Positions 51,911-60,488 of a stretch of DNA of 64,000 nucleotides are shown one piece after another (position 1 is the first letter of the stretch; every line of letters starts with the position of its first letter). The position numbers were made by a program, and so were the translations under genes. Below the pieces are notes generated by a model that was given only the letters and a program-made list of their open reading frames with translations, made no database searches and was not told the origin of the DNA. Origin of the DNA: Crocinitomicaceae bacterium (GTDB lineage Bacteria > Bacteroidota > Bacteroidia > Flavobacteriales_D > Crocinitomicaceae); contig JAURGK010000010.1 in NCBI GenBank assembly GCA_030833845.1, positions 1 through 64,000 of the forward strand, read 5' to 3'.

Positions 51911-53370
51911 TCTTCTTTTTGTTGTTATTGAATGTCGCTCCATGTAGCGCCCAATCACGCTTTTATAAATTATATTCTGGAAACGGCTTTGACAATGGGT
52001 CCGATATAGTTGAGCTGCCAGATAAGTCTTTTTTAGTCGGCGGTAGCAGTGGCAGTTGGGAGCAAAACGCACAGGGTTACTTAATGAAGCTTGACTCACT
52101 TGGATCGTATATCTGGAGCCAGGCCTATGGAGCCCAAGAGAGCGAGGAAATTAAACGTATTTTTTTCCGTCCGGGGCTTGGTTATTACTTAGCTGGAATG
52201 TCCAATTCATGGAGCAATGGCAACTATGATCCAATGCTAATTTTCACAGACCTAGATGGGAACCAACAATGGATTAAAACCTATCAGCATCCGGCATGGG
52301 AAAGAATTCACGATGGGGTGCAAACCCTAGATACCGGATTGGTGTTAGTTGGCCAGCGTCAGGCGGCAGTAGGAGCAGCCTCAGATGTTTTGATTCTGCG
52401 TCTTGATAAAAATGGAGATACCCTCTGGACAAAGACTTTGGGGTCAGAGGGCCCCGATTGTGCCAATAGTATCGTGAGAGTCTCAGATACCACTTATGCC
52501 GTAGCAGGCCAATGGTTTGTTGCCGATTCAAACGCCCTTAAAGGTTTCATTACACTTTTTACCGATAATGGTCAGATGCTCTGGTTTGACACCTTAGGCG
52601 CACTCAGTGGAGAATTTTCTATCTTGGATATAACGATGAATTTATACGGAATTCAGTTTGGCGGATACCACCTTGCTAGCCCTACAGACTATGATAAATT
52701 CAGTGGCTCGGTTGCCTTGGATGGGAATATACTCACCCAAGTGGCCCCCTTGGATCTTATTGTATCAGATGACATCATCCAACAACTTGCATATTTGCCA
52801 CAACAAGACCTAACCATTCTAGGAATCCAAGTGCTCAATTCGAATACCTTTTCAGAGCCGTTTGATCTTTATTTTGGATATGCAGATGCGTTTTACGGAT
52901 ATTGGCTAACGGGTTGGCCATCCACCACCATTCTAAATCAAGGAATGGATGTCATTGGCAATATCAGTCCTACGCAAGATGGTGGTTTTGTTGCAGTAGG
53001 CACCAATTCCATCATTGTTGATGGTCAAAATCAGCTCAATGGTGGCAGCAACATTTTTGTAATTAAAATTGATGCAGATGGCTCTGCTTATATTCAGACC
53101 GATACTGTTTTTACCACCAATCAACTGGTTGGTATTGAGTCCTTAACTCATGAATTAGGCCTGCAAATATTTCCAAATCCATGTGCTGAAAAATTAAATC
53201 TGGCTTGGAATGGAGTTGAGCCTAGAGATGTAAAAATTATTGATATTCAGGGAAATACAATTTATCAAAAAAATCAATCTTTCGACAAAATAATCGATAT
53301 TTCATCCTTAGCTAGCGGAATGTACTTTGTATCTATCGATCAAACAATGCTGCCATTAATAAAGAACTAG
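51898..53370 (+). CDS. Secreted beta-propeller-like protein with T9SS sorting tail
   Basis: This 490-residue protein has a signal peptide (LNVAPCSAQ) and four or five repeats of a propeller-like blade. Examples are DGSDIV-type starts, SFLVGGSSGSW, GYLMKLDSLGSYIWSQAYG and LILRLDKNGDTLWTKTLG; the LxxDxxGxxxW pattern is clear. The type A sorting tail at about 415-490 has LQIFPNPCAEKLNL, DIQGNTIYQK and ASGMYFVSID. It overlaps the barrel gene by 13 bases, so barrel and cargo may be functionally paired. Its stop interlocks with the proline dehydrogenase stop as CTAG. Confidence 0.85.
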   Translation: MRVLIFFLLLLNVAPCSAQSRFYKLYSGNGFDNGSDIVELPDKSFLVGGSSGSWEQNAQGYLMKLDSLGSYIWSQAYGAQESEEIKRIFFRPGLGYYLAGMSNSWSNGNYDPMLIFTDLDGNQQWIKTYQHPAWERIHDGVQTLDTGLVLVGQRQAAVGAASDVLILRLDKNGDTLWTKTLGSEGPDCANSIVRVSDTTYAVAGQWFVADSNALKGFITLFTDNGQMLWFDTLGALSGEFSILDITMNLYGIQFGGYHLASPTDYDKFSGSVALDGNILTQVAPLDLIVSDDIIQQLAYLPQQDLTILGIQVLNSNTFSEPFDLYFGYADAFYGYWLTGWPSTTILNQGMDVIGNISPTQDGGFVAVGTNSIIVDGQNQLNGGSNIFVIKIDADGSAYIQTDTVFTTNQLVGIESLTHELGLQIFPNPCAEKLNLAWNGVEPRDVKIIDIQGNTIYQKNQSFDKIIDISSLASGMYFVSIDQTMLPLIKN

Positions 53371-54563
53371 GCTTGTTTTCTACGCGCCTTTTCCTTGATG
53401 AGTAATCCTAACTCTCGGCTGGTTTGTCCAGCAACTGATGTGTTCTCATCGGCTCTTCTTAGCAGGTAGGGCAAGACTTCATTTACCGGTCCAAAGGGAA
53501 CGTATTTAGCAACTTTATAACCAGCATTTGATAGATTGTATGAAATATGATCTGACATGCCTAAGAGTTGTGCAAAGAAATACGATGGGTTGCTTGGCGC
53601 AATGCCTTCATTTTGAAGTAAAGAAGCAAGATAAAGTGAACTTTTTTCATTATGAGTTCCAGCGCAAACTGAAAAAATATCCTTGTGCTCAACTAAAAAA
53701 TCGAGCGCAGCATTGTAGTCATGATCCGTACTCGCTTTGTCGGCTTGAATAGGAGAGGGGTATCCTAAAGTTAGTGCACGTGCGCGCTCTTTTTCCATGT
53801 AGGCACCCCGTACGAGTTTCACCCCATAGAGAACTCCATTTTCTTTGGCAAGGGCAGCACATTGACGCAGAAAATCCAAGCGATCGTGTCTGTACATTTG
53901 TACGGTATTGTAAACAATACATTTTTCTTTATTGAATTTTAAAATCATTGCAAAAGTCCATTCGTCAATTGCTGTCTGAATCCAGGATTCTTCGGCATCA
54001 ATAAACAACCGAGTTTGATGTAGTGCAGCAGCAGCGCAAATGCGCTCAATGCGCTCCAAAATCGATGCAATGCCCTGTGTTTCTTCTGGGCTAAACTCTC
54101 TAAATGATAAGCCTTTTCTTTGTGCTCTAATTTGATTGGAAGCCAGTTCGATGAGGTGGTGCTGAGCAATGCCTGTAATTTTGAATACAGCAAAGGGAAT
54201 GCGTGCATCTGTGGCAGATTTTTCAATCGTTTGAATAATAATTTGAGTCGTGTGCTCAAAGTCGTCTTCCCGGGTCTGGCCTTCGACGGAATAATCGAGA
54301 ATGGTGCCAATTCCGAATTGATTTAAATTATCAATAACGGTATGGCAATCCTCAATGGATTCGCCGCCACAAAACTGTTTGAATATGGTTCGTTTGATCA
54401 GTCCCTTGATTGGAAGTTTAAGTTTGATCGCTAAGGGCGTGATTATTTTTCCTAATTTAACAAGGCTTGGAGCACCTATTATTTTGAATAAAAGGTAGGC
54501 GCGTTGGAGGTCTTTATTGTTTTTGGAACGAAATGCAATTTCGGTATTGTCAAATGAAATCAT
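53367..54563 (-). CDS. Proline dehydrogenase (monofunctional PRODH)
   Basis: This 398-residue FAD enzyme oxidises proline to pyrroline-5-carboxylate, the first step of proline use. The TIM barrel shows LFIDAEESWIQ, YNTVQMYRHDRLDFL, GVKLVRGAYMEKERARA, FSVCAGTHNEKS and QLLGMSDHISY, and the C-terminus KYVPFGPVNEVLPYLLRRAD carries the substrate-binding YLLRR. No P5C dehydrogenase domain is fused, so that step is encoded elsewhere. It diverges from aroB with only 35 bases between starts. Confidence 0.94.
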   Translation of the reverse strand: MISFDNTEIAFRSKNNKDLQRAYLLFKIIGAPSLVKLGKIITPLAIKLKLPIKGLIKRTIFKQFCGGESIEDCHTVIDNLNQFGIGTILDYSVEGQTREDDFEHTTQIIIQTIEKSATDARIPFAVFKITGIAQHHLIELASNQIRAQRKGLSFREFSPEETQGIASILERIERICAAAALHQTRLFIDAEESWIQTAIDEWTFAMILKFNKEKCIVYNTVQMYRHDRLDFLRQCAALAKENGVLYGVKLVRGAYMEKERARALTLGYPSPIQADKASTDHDYNAALDFLVEHKDIFSVCAGTHNEKSSLYLASLLQNEGIAPSNPSYFFAQLLGMSDHISYNLSNAGYKVAKYVPFGPVNEVLPYLLRRADENTSVAGQTSRELGLLIKEKARRKQA

Positions 54564-54567
54564 GCGT

Positions 54568-54594
54568 CAAAATTAAGTGCTTTTCGTAAATTTG
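54568..54594. promoter_or_regulatory. Divergent -7 elements of proline dehydrogenase and aroB
   Basis: On the minus strand TAATTTTG (54575-54568) and on the plus strand TAAATTTG (54587-54594) both match TAnnTTTG. Each lies exactly 4 bases from its ATG (54563 and 54599). Transcription would then begin at or beside the start codon. Neither has a clear TTG element. Confidence 0.5.
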
Positions 54595-54598
54595 AGCT

Positions 54599-55666
54599 AT
54601 GGATGCCATTTCTTTTTCTGATCAGTCGCCAAGCATAGAAATAGGTCCTATTTCTACTTCGTCGTTTCCTAACTTACTAAAAGGTTATGAACAAGGGAAA
54701 ATTGCCATTCTTGTCGATGAAAATACGCATTACCATTGCTTAGAGTTTTTAATTACCACGTTTGATACTTTGCGCGAAGCTGAAATTATTGAAGTCCCAA
54801 GTGGTGAACAGAGCAAGGATCTAGCAATCTGTACGCAATTATGGCATAGTCTTACGGAGTCTAATTTTGGACGACATGACTTATTGATCAATTTAGGTGG
54901 TGGAGTGGTGAGTGATTTAGGAGGATTTGTAGCCTCCGTATACAAACGAGGTATTCCATTTATCAATGTGCCCACTAGCTTACTAGGGATGCTAGACGCG
55001 GCCATTGGATCTAAAAATGGCATAGATTTTTTAGGATTTAAAAATCAACTTGGTTCATTTACTCCAGCCTTGCGAACTTTCGTTGACGTCAATTGGCTAC
55101 ACACTCTACCTCAAAAGGAGTGGTTGAATGGCTATGCTGAGTTACTCAAACATTCCTTGATTTATGATGCAATTCTTTGGGAGGAGCTGCTTTTGATTGA
55201 TACCATAGAAAAAGAGTTGACTGCTGCACAAATAAAAAGGGGTATTGATATCAAAAATGAAATTGTAGCACAAGACCCATTAGAAAAAGGTTTGCGCAAG
55301 ATTCTCAACTTTGGCCACACCATAGGCCACGCAATCGAGGCCTATTATTTGGAAACTGATAAGCCACTATCTCACGGGCATGCCGTTGCGATTGGTATGC
55401 TACTTGAAGCACACCTGTCGCTGCAATTAAGTGGTTTACAGCTTAGTGATTTTCAGCAAATCAAAGAAGTAGTTTTGAATAAATTCTCACTGCACCTGCC
55501 TTCAGATAAATCGCTGATTTGGCAATTGATGCAACACGATAAAAAAAATAGGGAAGGCCAAATTCGGATGAGCTTATTGGCTGCCGTAGGTGAATGTAAA
55601 TTTGATCAGCACGTTAAATTCGTTGAATTTGAACAGGCCTACGATTCGATAGCTGCCTTAAAATAG
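54599..55666 (+). CDS. aroB: 3-dehydroquinate synthase
   Basis: This 355-residue enzyme makes 3-dehydroquinate, the second step of the shikimate pathway. The NAD site is in INLGGGVVSDLGGFVASVYK, substrate residues are in VPTSLLGMLDAAIGSKNGID, and the zinc ligands are in ILNFGHTIGHAIEA and LSHGHAVAIGM. Length is usual for AroB. Its 3' end overlaps the convergent MarC gene by 9 bases. Confidence 0.95.
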   Translation: MDAISFSDQSPSIEIGPISTSSFPNLLKGYEQGKIAILVDENTHYHCLEFLITTFDTLREAEIIEVPSGEQSKDLAICTQLWHSLTESNFGRHDLLINLGGGVVSDLGGFVASVYKRGIPFINVPTSLLGMLDAAIGSKNGIDFLGFKNQLGSFTPALRTFVDVNWLHTLPQKEWLNGYAELLKHSLIYDAILWEELLLIDTIEKELTAAQIKRGIDIKNEIVAQDPLEKGLRKILNFGHTIGHAIEAYYLETDKPLSHGHAVAIGMLLEAHLSLQLSGLQLSDFQQIKEVVLNKFSLHLPSDKSLIWQLMQHDKKNREGQIRMSLLAAVGECKFDQHVKFVEFEQAYDSIAALK

Positions 55667-56242
55667 GTGTTGGATATTGCCTGTGAATAACTTTACGGCT
55701 ATCGCCATCAAGATGATTCCAAAGACCTTGCGAATGATACCAATTCCACCTTTGCCTAACCACGCACCAATTTTTGCAGACATTTTCAATACGATATATA
55801 CCAATACAATGTTAAGAATAATGGCGATGATGATATTTATATCTGCATAGGCAGCGCGCATAGACATCAGTGTGGTCATGGTGCCGGCCCCAGCGATTAA
55901 AGGAAAAGCAATGGGCACTATCGATGCGGTATGGGCTTCTTCATCCTTGTAGAGTGTAATTCCAAGAATCATTTCAATAGCGATGAAAAAAATCAATATT
56001 GATCCTGCCACGGCAAATGAATAGACATCGATTCCGATTAAATTTAAAATTTGATCCCCAATAAAAAGAAAAATAACCATGATGAGTAAAGCAACTATAC
56101 TTGCTTTTTCAGATTCAATGCGCCCAACTTTTTCTCTAAGGTTGATGATTATTGGAATGTTTCCAATGATGTCAATGACAGCAAAAAGCACCATTGTCGA
56201 AGTCAGGATCTCTTTTAAATTGATGGCTTGAAAAAAGTTCAT
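55658..56242 (-). CDS. MarC-family integral membrane protein
   Basis: This 194-residue protein has six hydrophobic segments. MVLFAVIDIIGNIPIII is the MarC signature near the N-terminus, and AFPLIAGAGTMTTLM is the conserved central motif. The family is called NAAT transporters after an archaeal neutral amino-acid carrier, but its role in bacteria is unsettled. It stands as a single gene with its own -7 element (TAATTTTG on the minus strand, 56263-56256). Confidence 0.9.
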   Translation of the reverse strand: MNFFQAINLKEILTSTMVLFAVIDIIGNIPIIINLREKVGRIESEKASIVALLIMVIFLFIGDQILNLIGIDVYSFAVAGSILIFFIAIEMILGITLYKDEEAHTASIVPIAFPLIAGAGTMTTLMSMRAAYADINIIIAIILNIVLVYIVLKMSAKIGAWLGKGGIGIIRKVFGIILMAIAVKLFTGNIQHLF

Positions 56243-56255
56243 GGCATTATTTTTG

Positions 56256-56263
56256 CAAAATTA
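56256..56263 (-). promoter_or_regulatory. -7 promoter element of the MarC gene
   Basis: On the minus strand this reads TAATTTTG, matching TAnnTTTG, 13 bases upstream of the ATG at 56242. It lies after the terminator of the upstream S46 peptidase gene, so the MarC gene needs its own promoter. Confidence 0.45.
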
Positions 56264-56287
56264 ACTCAAATAGGGTTTGGATTGAAT

Positions 56288-56316
56288 AAAAAAAAAGGCC
56301 CCCGAAGAGGCCTTTT
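56288..56316 (-). terminator. Terminator of the S46 peptidase gene
   Basis: On the minus strand AAAAGGCC and GGCCTTTT pair (56316-56309 and 56300-56293) around an 8-base loop, followed by more T residues. It lies about 37 bases after the stop at 56353. Confidence 0.85.
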
Positions 56317-56352
56317 ATTTACATATGGGTTGGAAGCACCCTTATGAAAATA

Positions 56353-58494
56353 TTAGGGAACGATAGTCATTTCATCAACAATATGCTTTGCACCGGCGTA
56401 TTTGTCGATAATAAACAATACGTAGCGAATGTCAACGTTGATAGTTTTTTGCAATTTATTGTCAAAAATAACATCGCCGGCCATCGCTTCAATATTTCCA
56501 TCAAAAGCTATGCCAATAAGTTCTCCTTTGCCATTGAGTACAGGTGAACCTGAATTACCCCCTGTAATGTCATTGTTGGTCAAGAAATTCACAGGCATGT
56601 ATCCTGCTTTGTCAGCATAGCGACCAAAATCTTTTTGGGCATTCAAGTCAATCAATCTTTGTGGCAAATCAAATTCTTCGTCATTTGGTTTGTACTTGTT
56701 GATTGTTCCTTGCAAAGTAGTGTAGTTGTTAATCTTAGCATCGTTTCGCTTGTCTGCAGGAAGGGCGCTTACCTTTCCATAGGTTAAGCGTAGCGTGCTG
56801 TTGGCATCTGGATACAACACAGTGCTCATACCGGACTCTCTGAGGCCAGCAACTAATAAGCGGTAAGCACGGTTGAAGTCATTGTTAAGTGCCGTAAGCT
56901 CATCTGTACGTTTGATCAATTGTGCCAATATGTTTGAAGATAATTTATACAAAGGATCATTACTTAATTGGTCTTCACTTGGAAATTCTAAAAACGCCAA
57001 CATGCGATTTTGAGATGCTAAAATAGACATCGCGTACATTGCACGTATTTCATTGGCGCAGTTTCCATCGGCATACATTGCCGCAACGCCATCTACCAAT
57101 TCAAAGTTAGCTTTAGCTGCGTACAAGTTCAATCCATTGATCAAAATATCTAATTCTGCTGGGCCATGTGTCGTAGCGAAAAATTCATTGATTGCAGCAA
57201 CCAATTCTGCCTTCATAGCAGTTTGTTTGGTATTGTCGGCCTTGGCATAAGCCATTAGTTGAGCTCCCAAACCTCTTGAAATTGACGCGTATTCTGCGTT
57301 TCTAAATAGAATCGAAAGGTAGTTATCGTGGCGGGCTTTATCGTTGGTTGCAGCGTAGTAATTATTGATAGTACTTACTACAGAACCGTAGGTTGCCTTA
57401 TTTTCAGGCTTGTTTGCCCATGCGTCAAATTTTGCTTCATTTTTTGCTTTTGATGCCGCTGTTTGAAATCCAGTAAGTGCATCAATCATGCCTTGGCGAT
57501 TTTTCCAATAATTTGCCGTTCTCGCATATTTAGAGGCATAATTCAATCTTACATTGGCATCTTGATCCATATACACTTTCATAGCATCCATGGCAGTTTT
57601 TGAGGCTTCTACCCAAGCTGGATAAGCATATTTTACATTTTGGTCAATTCCACCTGCAGGTAACCAACGGTTGGTTCTGCCTGGGTAACCCATAATCATT
57701 GCAAAATCTCCTTCTTTCACCCCATTTAAGTTGATAGGCAGGTGGTGTTTTGGATGGAGCGGCACATTTGAAGTGCTGTAATCTGCAGGATTTCCGTTTG
57801 CGTCCGCATAGACGCGAAACATTGAGAAATCGCCAGTATGGCGCGGCCATTCCCAGTTATCAGTATCTCCTCCAAATTTGCCAATGCTGTTTGGTGGGGT
57901 ACCCACTAATCGTACATCTTTGTAATCTTGGTAAACAAAGTAGTAAAATTCATTGCCTTGAAAAAATGATCTTACTGAAACAACATATTTTCCTTCGTCG
58001 CTGTTTTCTTTTTCGATAAGAGCAATCTCTTGGCGAATAATTTTGTCGCGTTCATTTTCGCTCATGTCATCAGAAACCTTGGCCAATATACGCTTGGTAC
58101 AGTCGTCCATGCGTACAAAGAATCGAACATATAATGATTTTGGCTTAAGTTCTTGGCCTCTATCAGCAGCCCAGTAGCCATTGGTGAGGTAATCATTCTC
58201 TGGGGTCGAAAGTTCAGCAATCGCATCGTAGCCACAGTGGTGGTTTGTCAAAAGTAAACCGTCTTTTGAAATAAGTTCAGCTGTACAACCACCATTGAAT
58301 TGTACTACTGCATCTTTTAATGAAGAATGATTGATGCTGTAGATTTCTTCTGCAGTAAGTTGCAAGCCCATCTTTTGCATATCTCGGTGGTTCAACCGAT
58401 CAATAAACATAAGGAACCACATGCCTTCATCGGCACGTACAAAAAAGCCCACAAAAAGAAATAGGGCAAGCGTGATGCGTTTAAATTGTTTCAT
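56353..58494 (-). CDS. S46-family dipeptidyl-peptidase (DPP7-like)
   Basis: This 713-residue periplasmic serine peptidase frees dipeptides from N-termini. I start at the ATG at 58494 (MKQFKRITLALFLFVGFFVR), which gives a signal peptide. The catalytic set is visible: LLTNHHCGYDAI (His), GDTDNWEWPRHTGDF (Asp) and GGNSGSPVLNGKG (Ser at about 648). Eighteen residues after the Ser stands Gly in AFDGNIE, the place that is Gly in DPP7 (hydrophobic P1) and Arg in DPP11 (acidic P1). It suits an organism that grows on peptides, as do the proline dehydrogenase, histidine lyase and M14 peptidase genes nearby. Confidence 0.95.
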   Translation of the reverse strand: MKQFKRITLALFLFVGFFVRADEGMWFLMFIDRLNHRDMQKMGLQLTAEEIYSINHSSLKDAVVQFNGGCTAELISKDGLLLTNHHCGYDAIAELSTPENDYLTNGYWAADRGQELKPKSLYVRFFVRMDDCTKRILAKVSDDMSENERDKIIRQEIALIEKENSDEGKYVVSVRSFFQGNEFYYFVYQDYKDVRLVGTPPNSIGKFGGDTDNWEWPRHTGDFSMFRVYADANGNPADYSTSNVPLHPKHHLPINLNGVKEGDFAMIMGYPGRTNRWLPAGGIDQNVKYAYPAWVEASKTAMDAMKVYMDQDANVRLNYASKYARTANYWKNRQGMIDALTGFQTAASKAKNEAKFDAWANKPENKATYGSVVSTINNYYAATNDKARHDNYLSILFRNAEYASISRGLGAQLMAYAKADNTKQTAMKAELVAAINEFFATTHGPAELDILINGLNLYAAKANFELVDGVAAMYADGNCANEIRAMYAMSILASQNRMLAFLEFPSEDQLSNDPLYKLSSNILAQLIKRTDELTALNNDFNRAYRLLVAGLRESGMSTVLYPDANSTLRLTYGKVSALPADKRNDAKINNYTTLQGTINKYKPNDEEFDLPQRLIDLNAQKDFGRYADKAGYMPVNFLTNNDITGGNSGSPVLNGKGELIGIAFDGNIEAMAGDVIFDNKLQKTINVDIRYVLFIIDKYAGAKHIVDEMTIVP

Positions 58495-58555
58495 GATTTT
58501 AAAATTGAAATGCGAATATACGATGATTGACATCAATTTGCAACGCTCTAGGCCC

Positions 58556-59152
58556 TTACTTGGCGTTGAGTATCTTTTTTTTCATTCTGCTTAAACTCTC
58601 CGGTAAAATCCCAAGATATGATGCAATTTGATGTTGTGCCACTAGTTGCTCTATTCCAGGATGGCGTTGTAATAGTTCATTGTATCTTTCTTCGGCATGC
58701 GCAGATACAGTCATAAATAAACGCTTTTGCAAAACGGCCAAAGTTCTTTGGGCCATAATTCGAAAAAGGCGCTCAAGGGCAGGAACTTGTTCAAACAGCG
58801 ATTCGAGATCATCTATAGTGATTTCCAACACATAGCTATCCTCGAGTGCTTGTACATTTAAAGTAGCAGCGTCGTTGAAATGAAAGGCCGACAAATCTCC
58901 AACCCACCAATCCGAAAAGGCAAAGTAAAGAACGTGTTCTAGGGCTTTTTGGTCGGTGTAATAAACGCGCAAAGCGCCACCTACGACAAATCCTTGGCTA
59001 AAATTTTTTGACCCCTCCTTCAAAAAGTACTCTTTCTTTTGAATATGCTTTAAATTGAATTTGCTCTTTATCAAATCAAAGTCAGCTTCGGTGATAGCTA
59101 CTTTTTGCAGCATGTATTCAAATAATTGATGATAAGCTTTTGAGGGTTCCAT
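58556..59152 (-). CDS. Crp/Fnr-family transcriptional regulator
   Basis: This 198-residue regulator is started at the ATG at 59152 (MEPSKAYHQLFEYMLQK), 5 bases after the RsmF-like gene's stop; the longer frame overlaps that gene. A cyclic-nucleotide-binding type beta roll spans about 20-115 (KKEYFLKEGSKNFSQGFVVG and LEDSYVLEITIDDLESLF). A shortened winged helix follows at about 150-198 (HQIASYLGILPESLSRMKKK). The effector-binding PxGExxx motif of true cAMP binders is not evident. This short type is common in Bacteroidota; its targets are unknown. Confidence 0.88.
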   Translation of the reverse strand: MEPSKAYHQLFEYMLQKVAITEADFDLIKSKFNLKHIQKKEYFLKEGSKNFSQGFVVGGALRVYYTDQKALEHVLYFAFSDWWVGDLSAFHFNDAATLNVQALEDSYVLEITIDDLESLFEQVPALERLFRIMAQRTLAVLQKRLFMTVSAHAEERYNELLQRHPGIEQLVAQHQIASYLGILPESLSRMKKKILNAK

Positions 59153-59157
59153 ATGAA

Positions 59158-60486
59158 TTATTTTGGTAGGTGTCTGATGCGCCATTCGGTTGGATGTAAG
59201 TTATTGTAGCGCGTTCCAATTTGCTTGATCATGCCAATTGGCTGATTATTATACTTCATGTAATAAAATCCAGCCTCTGCAACCCAATGTTGGCTTTGTC
59301 CATTCAAAAACTCAAGGGCCGTTGCATAATCAAGTTCCTTGACAGGTAATTCCCAATGTAGAGGAAAGCTGTATACCATATCGTAGGCAGGTGTCCAGGC
59401 TTTTTTTCCCCGCTGAGCAACATGTAGTCCGGTTTTTAAAAACGACAAACCTCTCATTCTTTTATAAAATTCATAGGCCATCGGAGTGGTGGCATAGAGT
59501 TGTTCATCTGCTTGCCAAAATTGAAGTGCAATGTCGGTCTTCAGTAGTGATTTCAGCTCTTCTGGAATGCTCAATTTTGGCTCCGATTTGTCAAGTTTTT
59601 TATAGCCATTTGGTTGGGGTACAATTTTTTTAATTGCAGCAATATAAAAGCCTTCACTCTTGACTTGATTTGGAAAGAAATAATAGCCTAGATGAAGGCG
59701 ATCTTCTTGCAAGCCTTCAAAATAAGGAAGATCAATTGCTATGGCCTGTTCTTGCTCAATGAAATCTTTTAATTGTACTTCATTTTCATTTGGATTGAAG
59801 GTACAGGTAGAATAAATCAAATGGCCGCCTTCCTTGAGCAGTGGCCAGACCTCACGCAAAATATCGGTTTGCCTTAAAGCGCAAGTGGTTGCATTTTTAA
59901 TGCTCCACTCATTGCGTGCGTTGTGATCTTTACGAAACATTCCCTCTCCTGAACAAGGCGCATCCACTACTAGTAAATCTATTTGACCATCAAGGACATG
60001 AAGTTCACTGGGTTTGTGATTACACACAAAGGTGTTGGCATAGCCCCATTTAGTAAGATTTTCACTGAGTATGTATGCCCGAGACCGATTAATTTCATTG
60101 GCAAGGAGTATGCCTTTATGGTCAAGCAAACTTGCCAGTAGGGTGCTTTTTCCACCAGGGGCGGCACTCAAATCGAGTACAACAGGGTTAGAGGGAAGTT
60201 TGAGCGTTTTAAAAACCTGTTCGAGATACATAGACCCAGCTTCTTGTGGATAATAGGCCCCAGCATGGAAAAATGGATCGTAAGTAAATGAAGGTCTTTG
60301 GGGAAGGTAAAGGCCTTGTGTGCTCCAGGGTATAGGCTTTGCTCCTGCAAATACTGCCACTCTGTGTGGATGCAAGCGAACAGAAGTGGGGGCTTCTCGG
60401 TCAAGAGCTGCAAGTAAATCATTTGGTGTAAATGGATCATCTTTGCACCTTTGAGCAAATTCAGTAGGCAAGGCAGTCATATTCAA
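59158..60486 (-). CDS. RsmF-like rRNA cytosine-C5 methyltransferase (NOL1/NOP2/sun)
   Basis: This 442-residue enzyme has the SAM motif VLDLSAAPGGKSTLLASLL at about 107-125. The two Cys of m5C RNA methyltransferases are in VVDAPCSGEGMFRKD and IYSTCTFNPNENE. The C-terminal domain, about residues 300-442 with LPVKELDY-type and GMIKQIGTRYNN stretches, is that of RsmF/YebU. It probably methylates 16S rRNA. Gaps of 2 bases to tilS and 5 to the Crp-like gene mark an operon. Confidence 0.92.
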   Translation of the reverse strand: MNMTALPTEFAQRCKDDPFTPNDLLAALDREAPTSVRLHPHRVAVFAGAKPIPWSTQGLYLPQRPSFTYDPFFHAGAYYPQEAGSMYLEQVFKTLKLPSNPVVLDLSAAPGGKSTLLASLLDHKGILLANEINRSRAYILSENLTKWGYANTFVCNHKPSELHVLDGQIDLLVVDAPCSGEGMFRKDHNARNEWSIKNATTCALRQTDILREVWPLLKEGGHLIYSTCTFNPNENEVQLKDFIEQEQAIAIDLPYFEGLQEDRLHLGYYFFPNQVKSEGFYIAAIKKIVPQPNGYKKLDKSEPKLSIPEELKSLLKTDIALQFWQADEQLYATTPMAYEFYKRMRGLSFLKTGLHVAQRGKKAWTPAYDMVYSFPLHWELPVKELDYATALEFLNGQSQHWVAEAGFYYMKYNNQPIGMIKQIGTRYNNLHPTEWRIRHLPK

Positions 60487-60488
60487 AA

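Noticed and set aside
59158-59185. Longer Crp-like protein starting at 59185
   Set aside because: It would overlap the RsmF-like gene by 28 bases, and the ATG at 59152 gives the usual family length and a normal 5-base gap.
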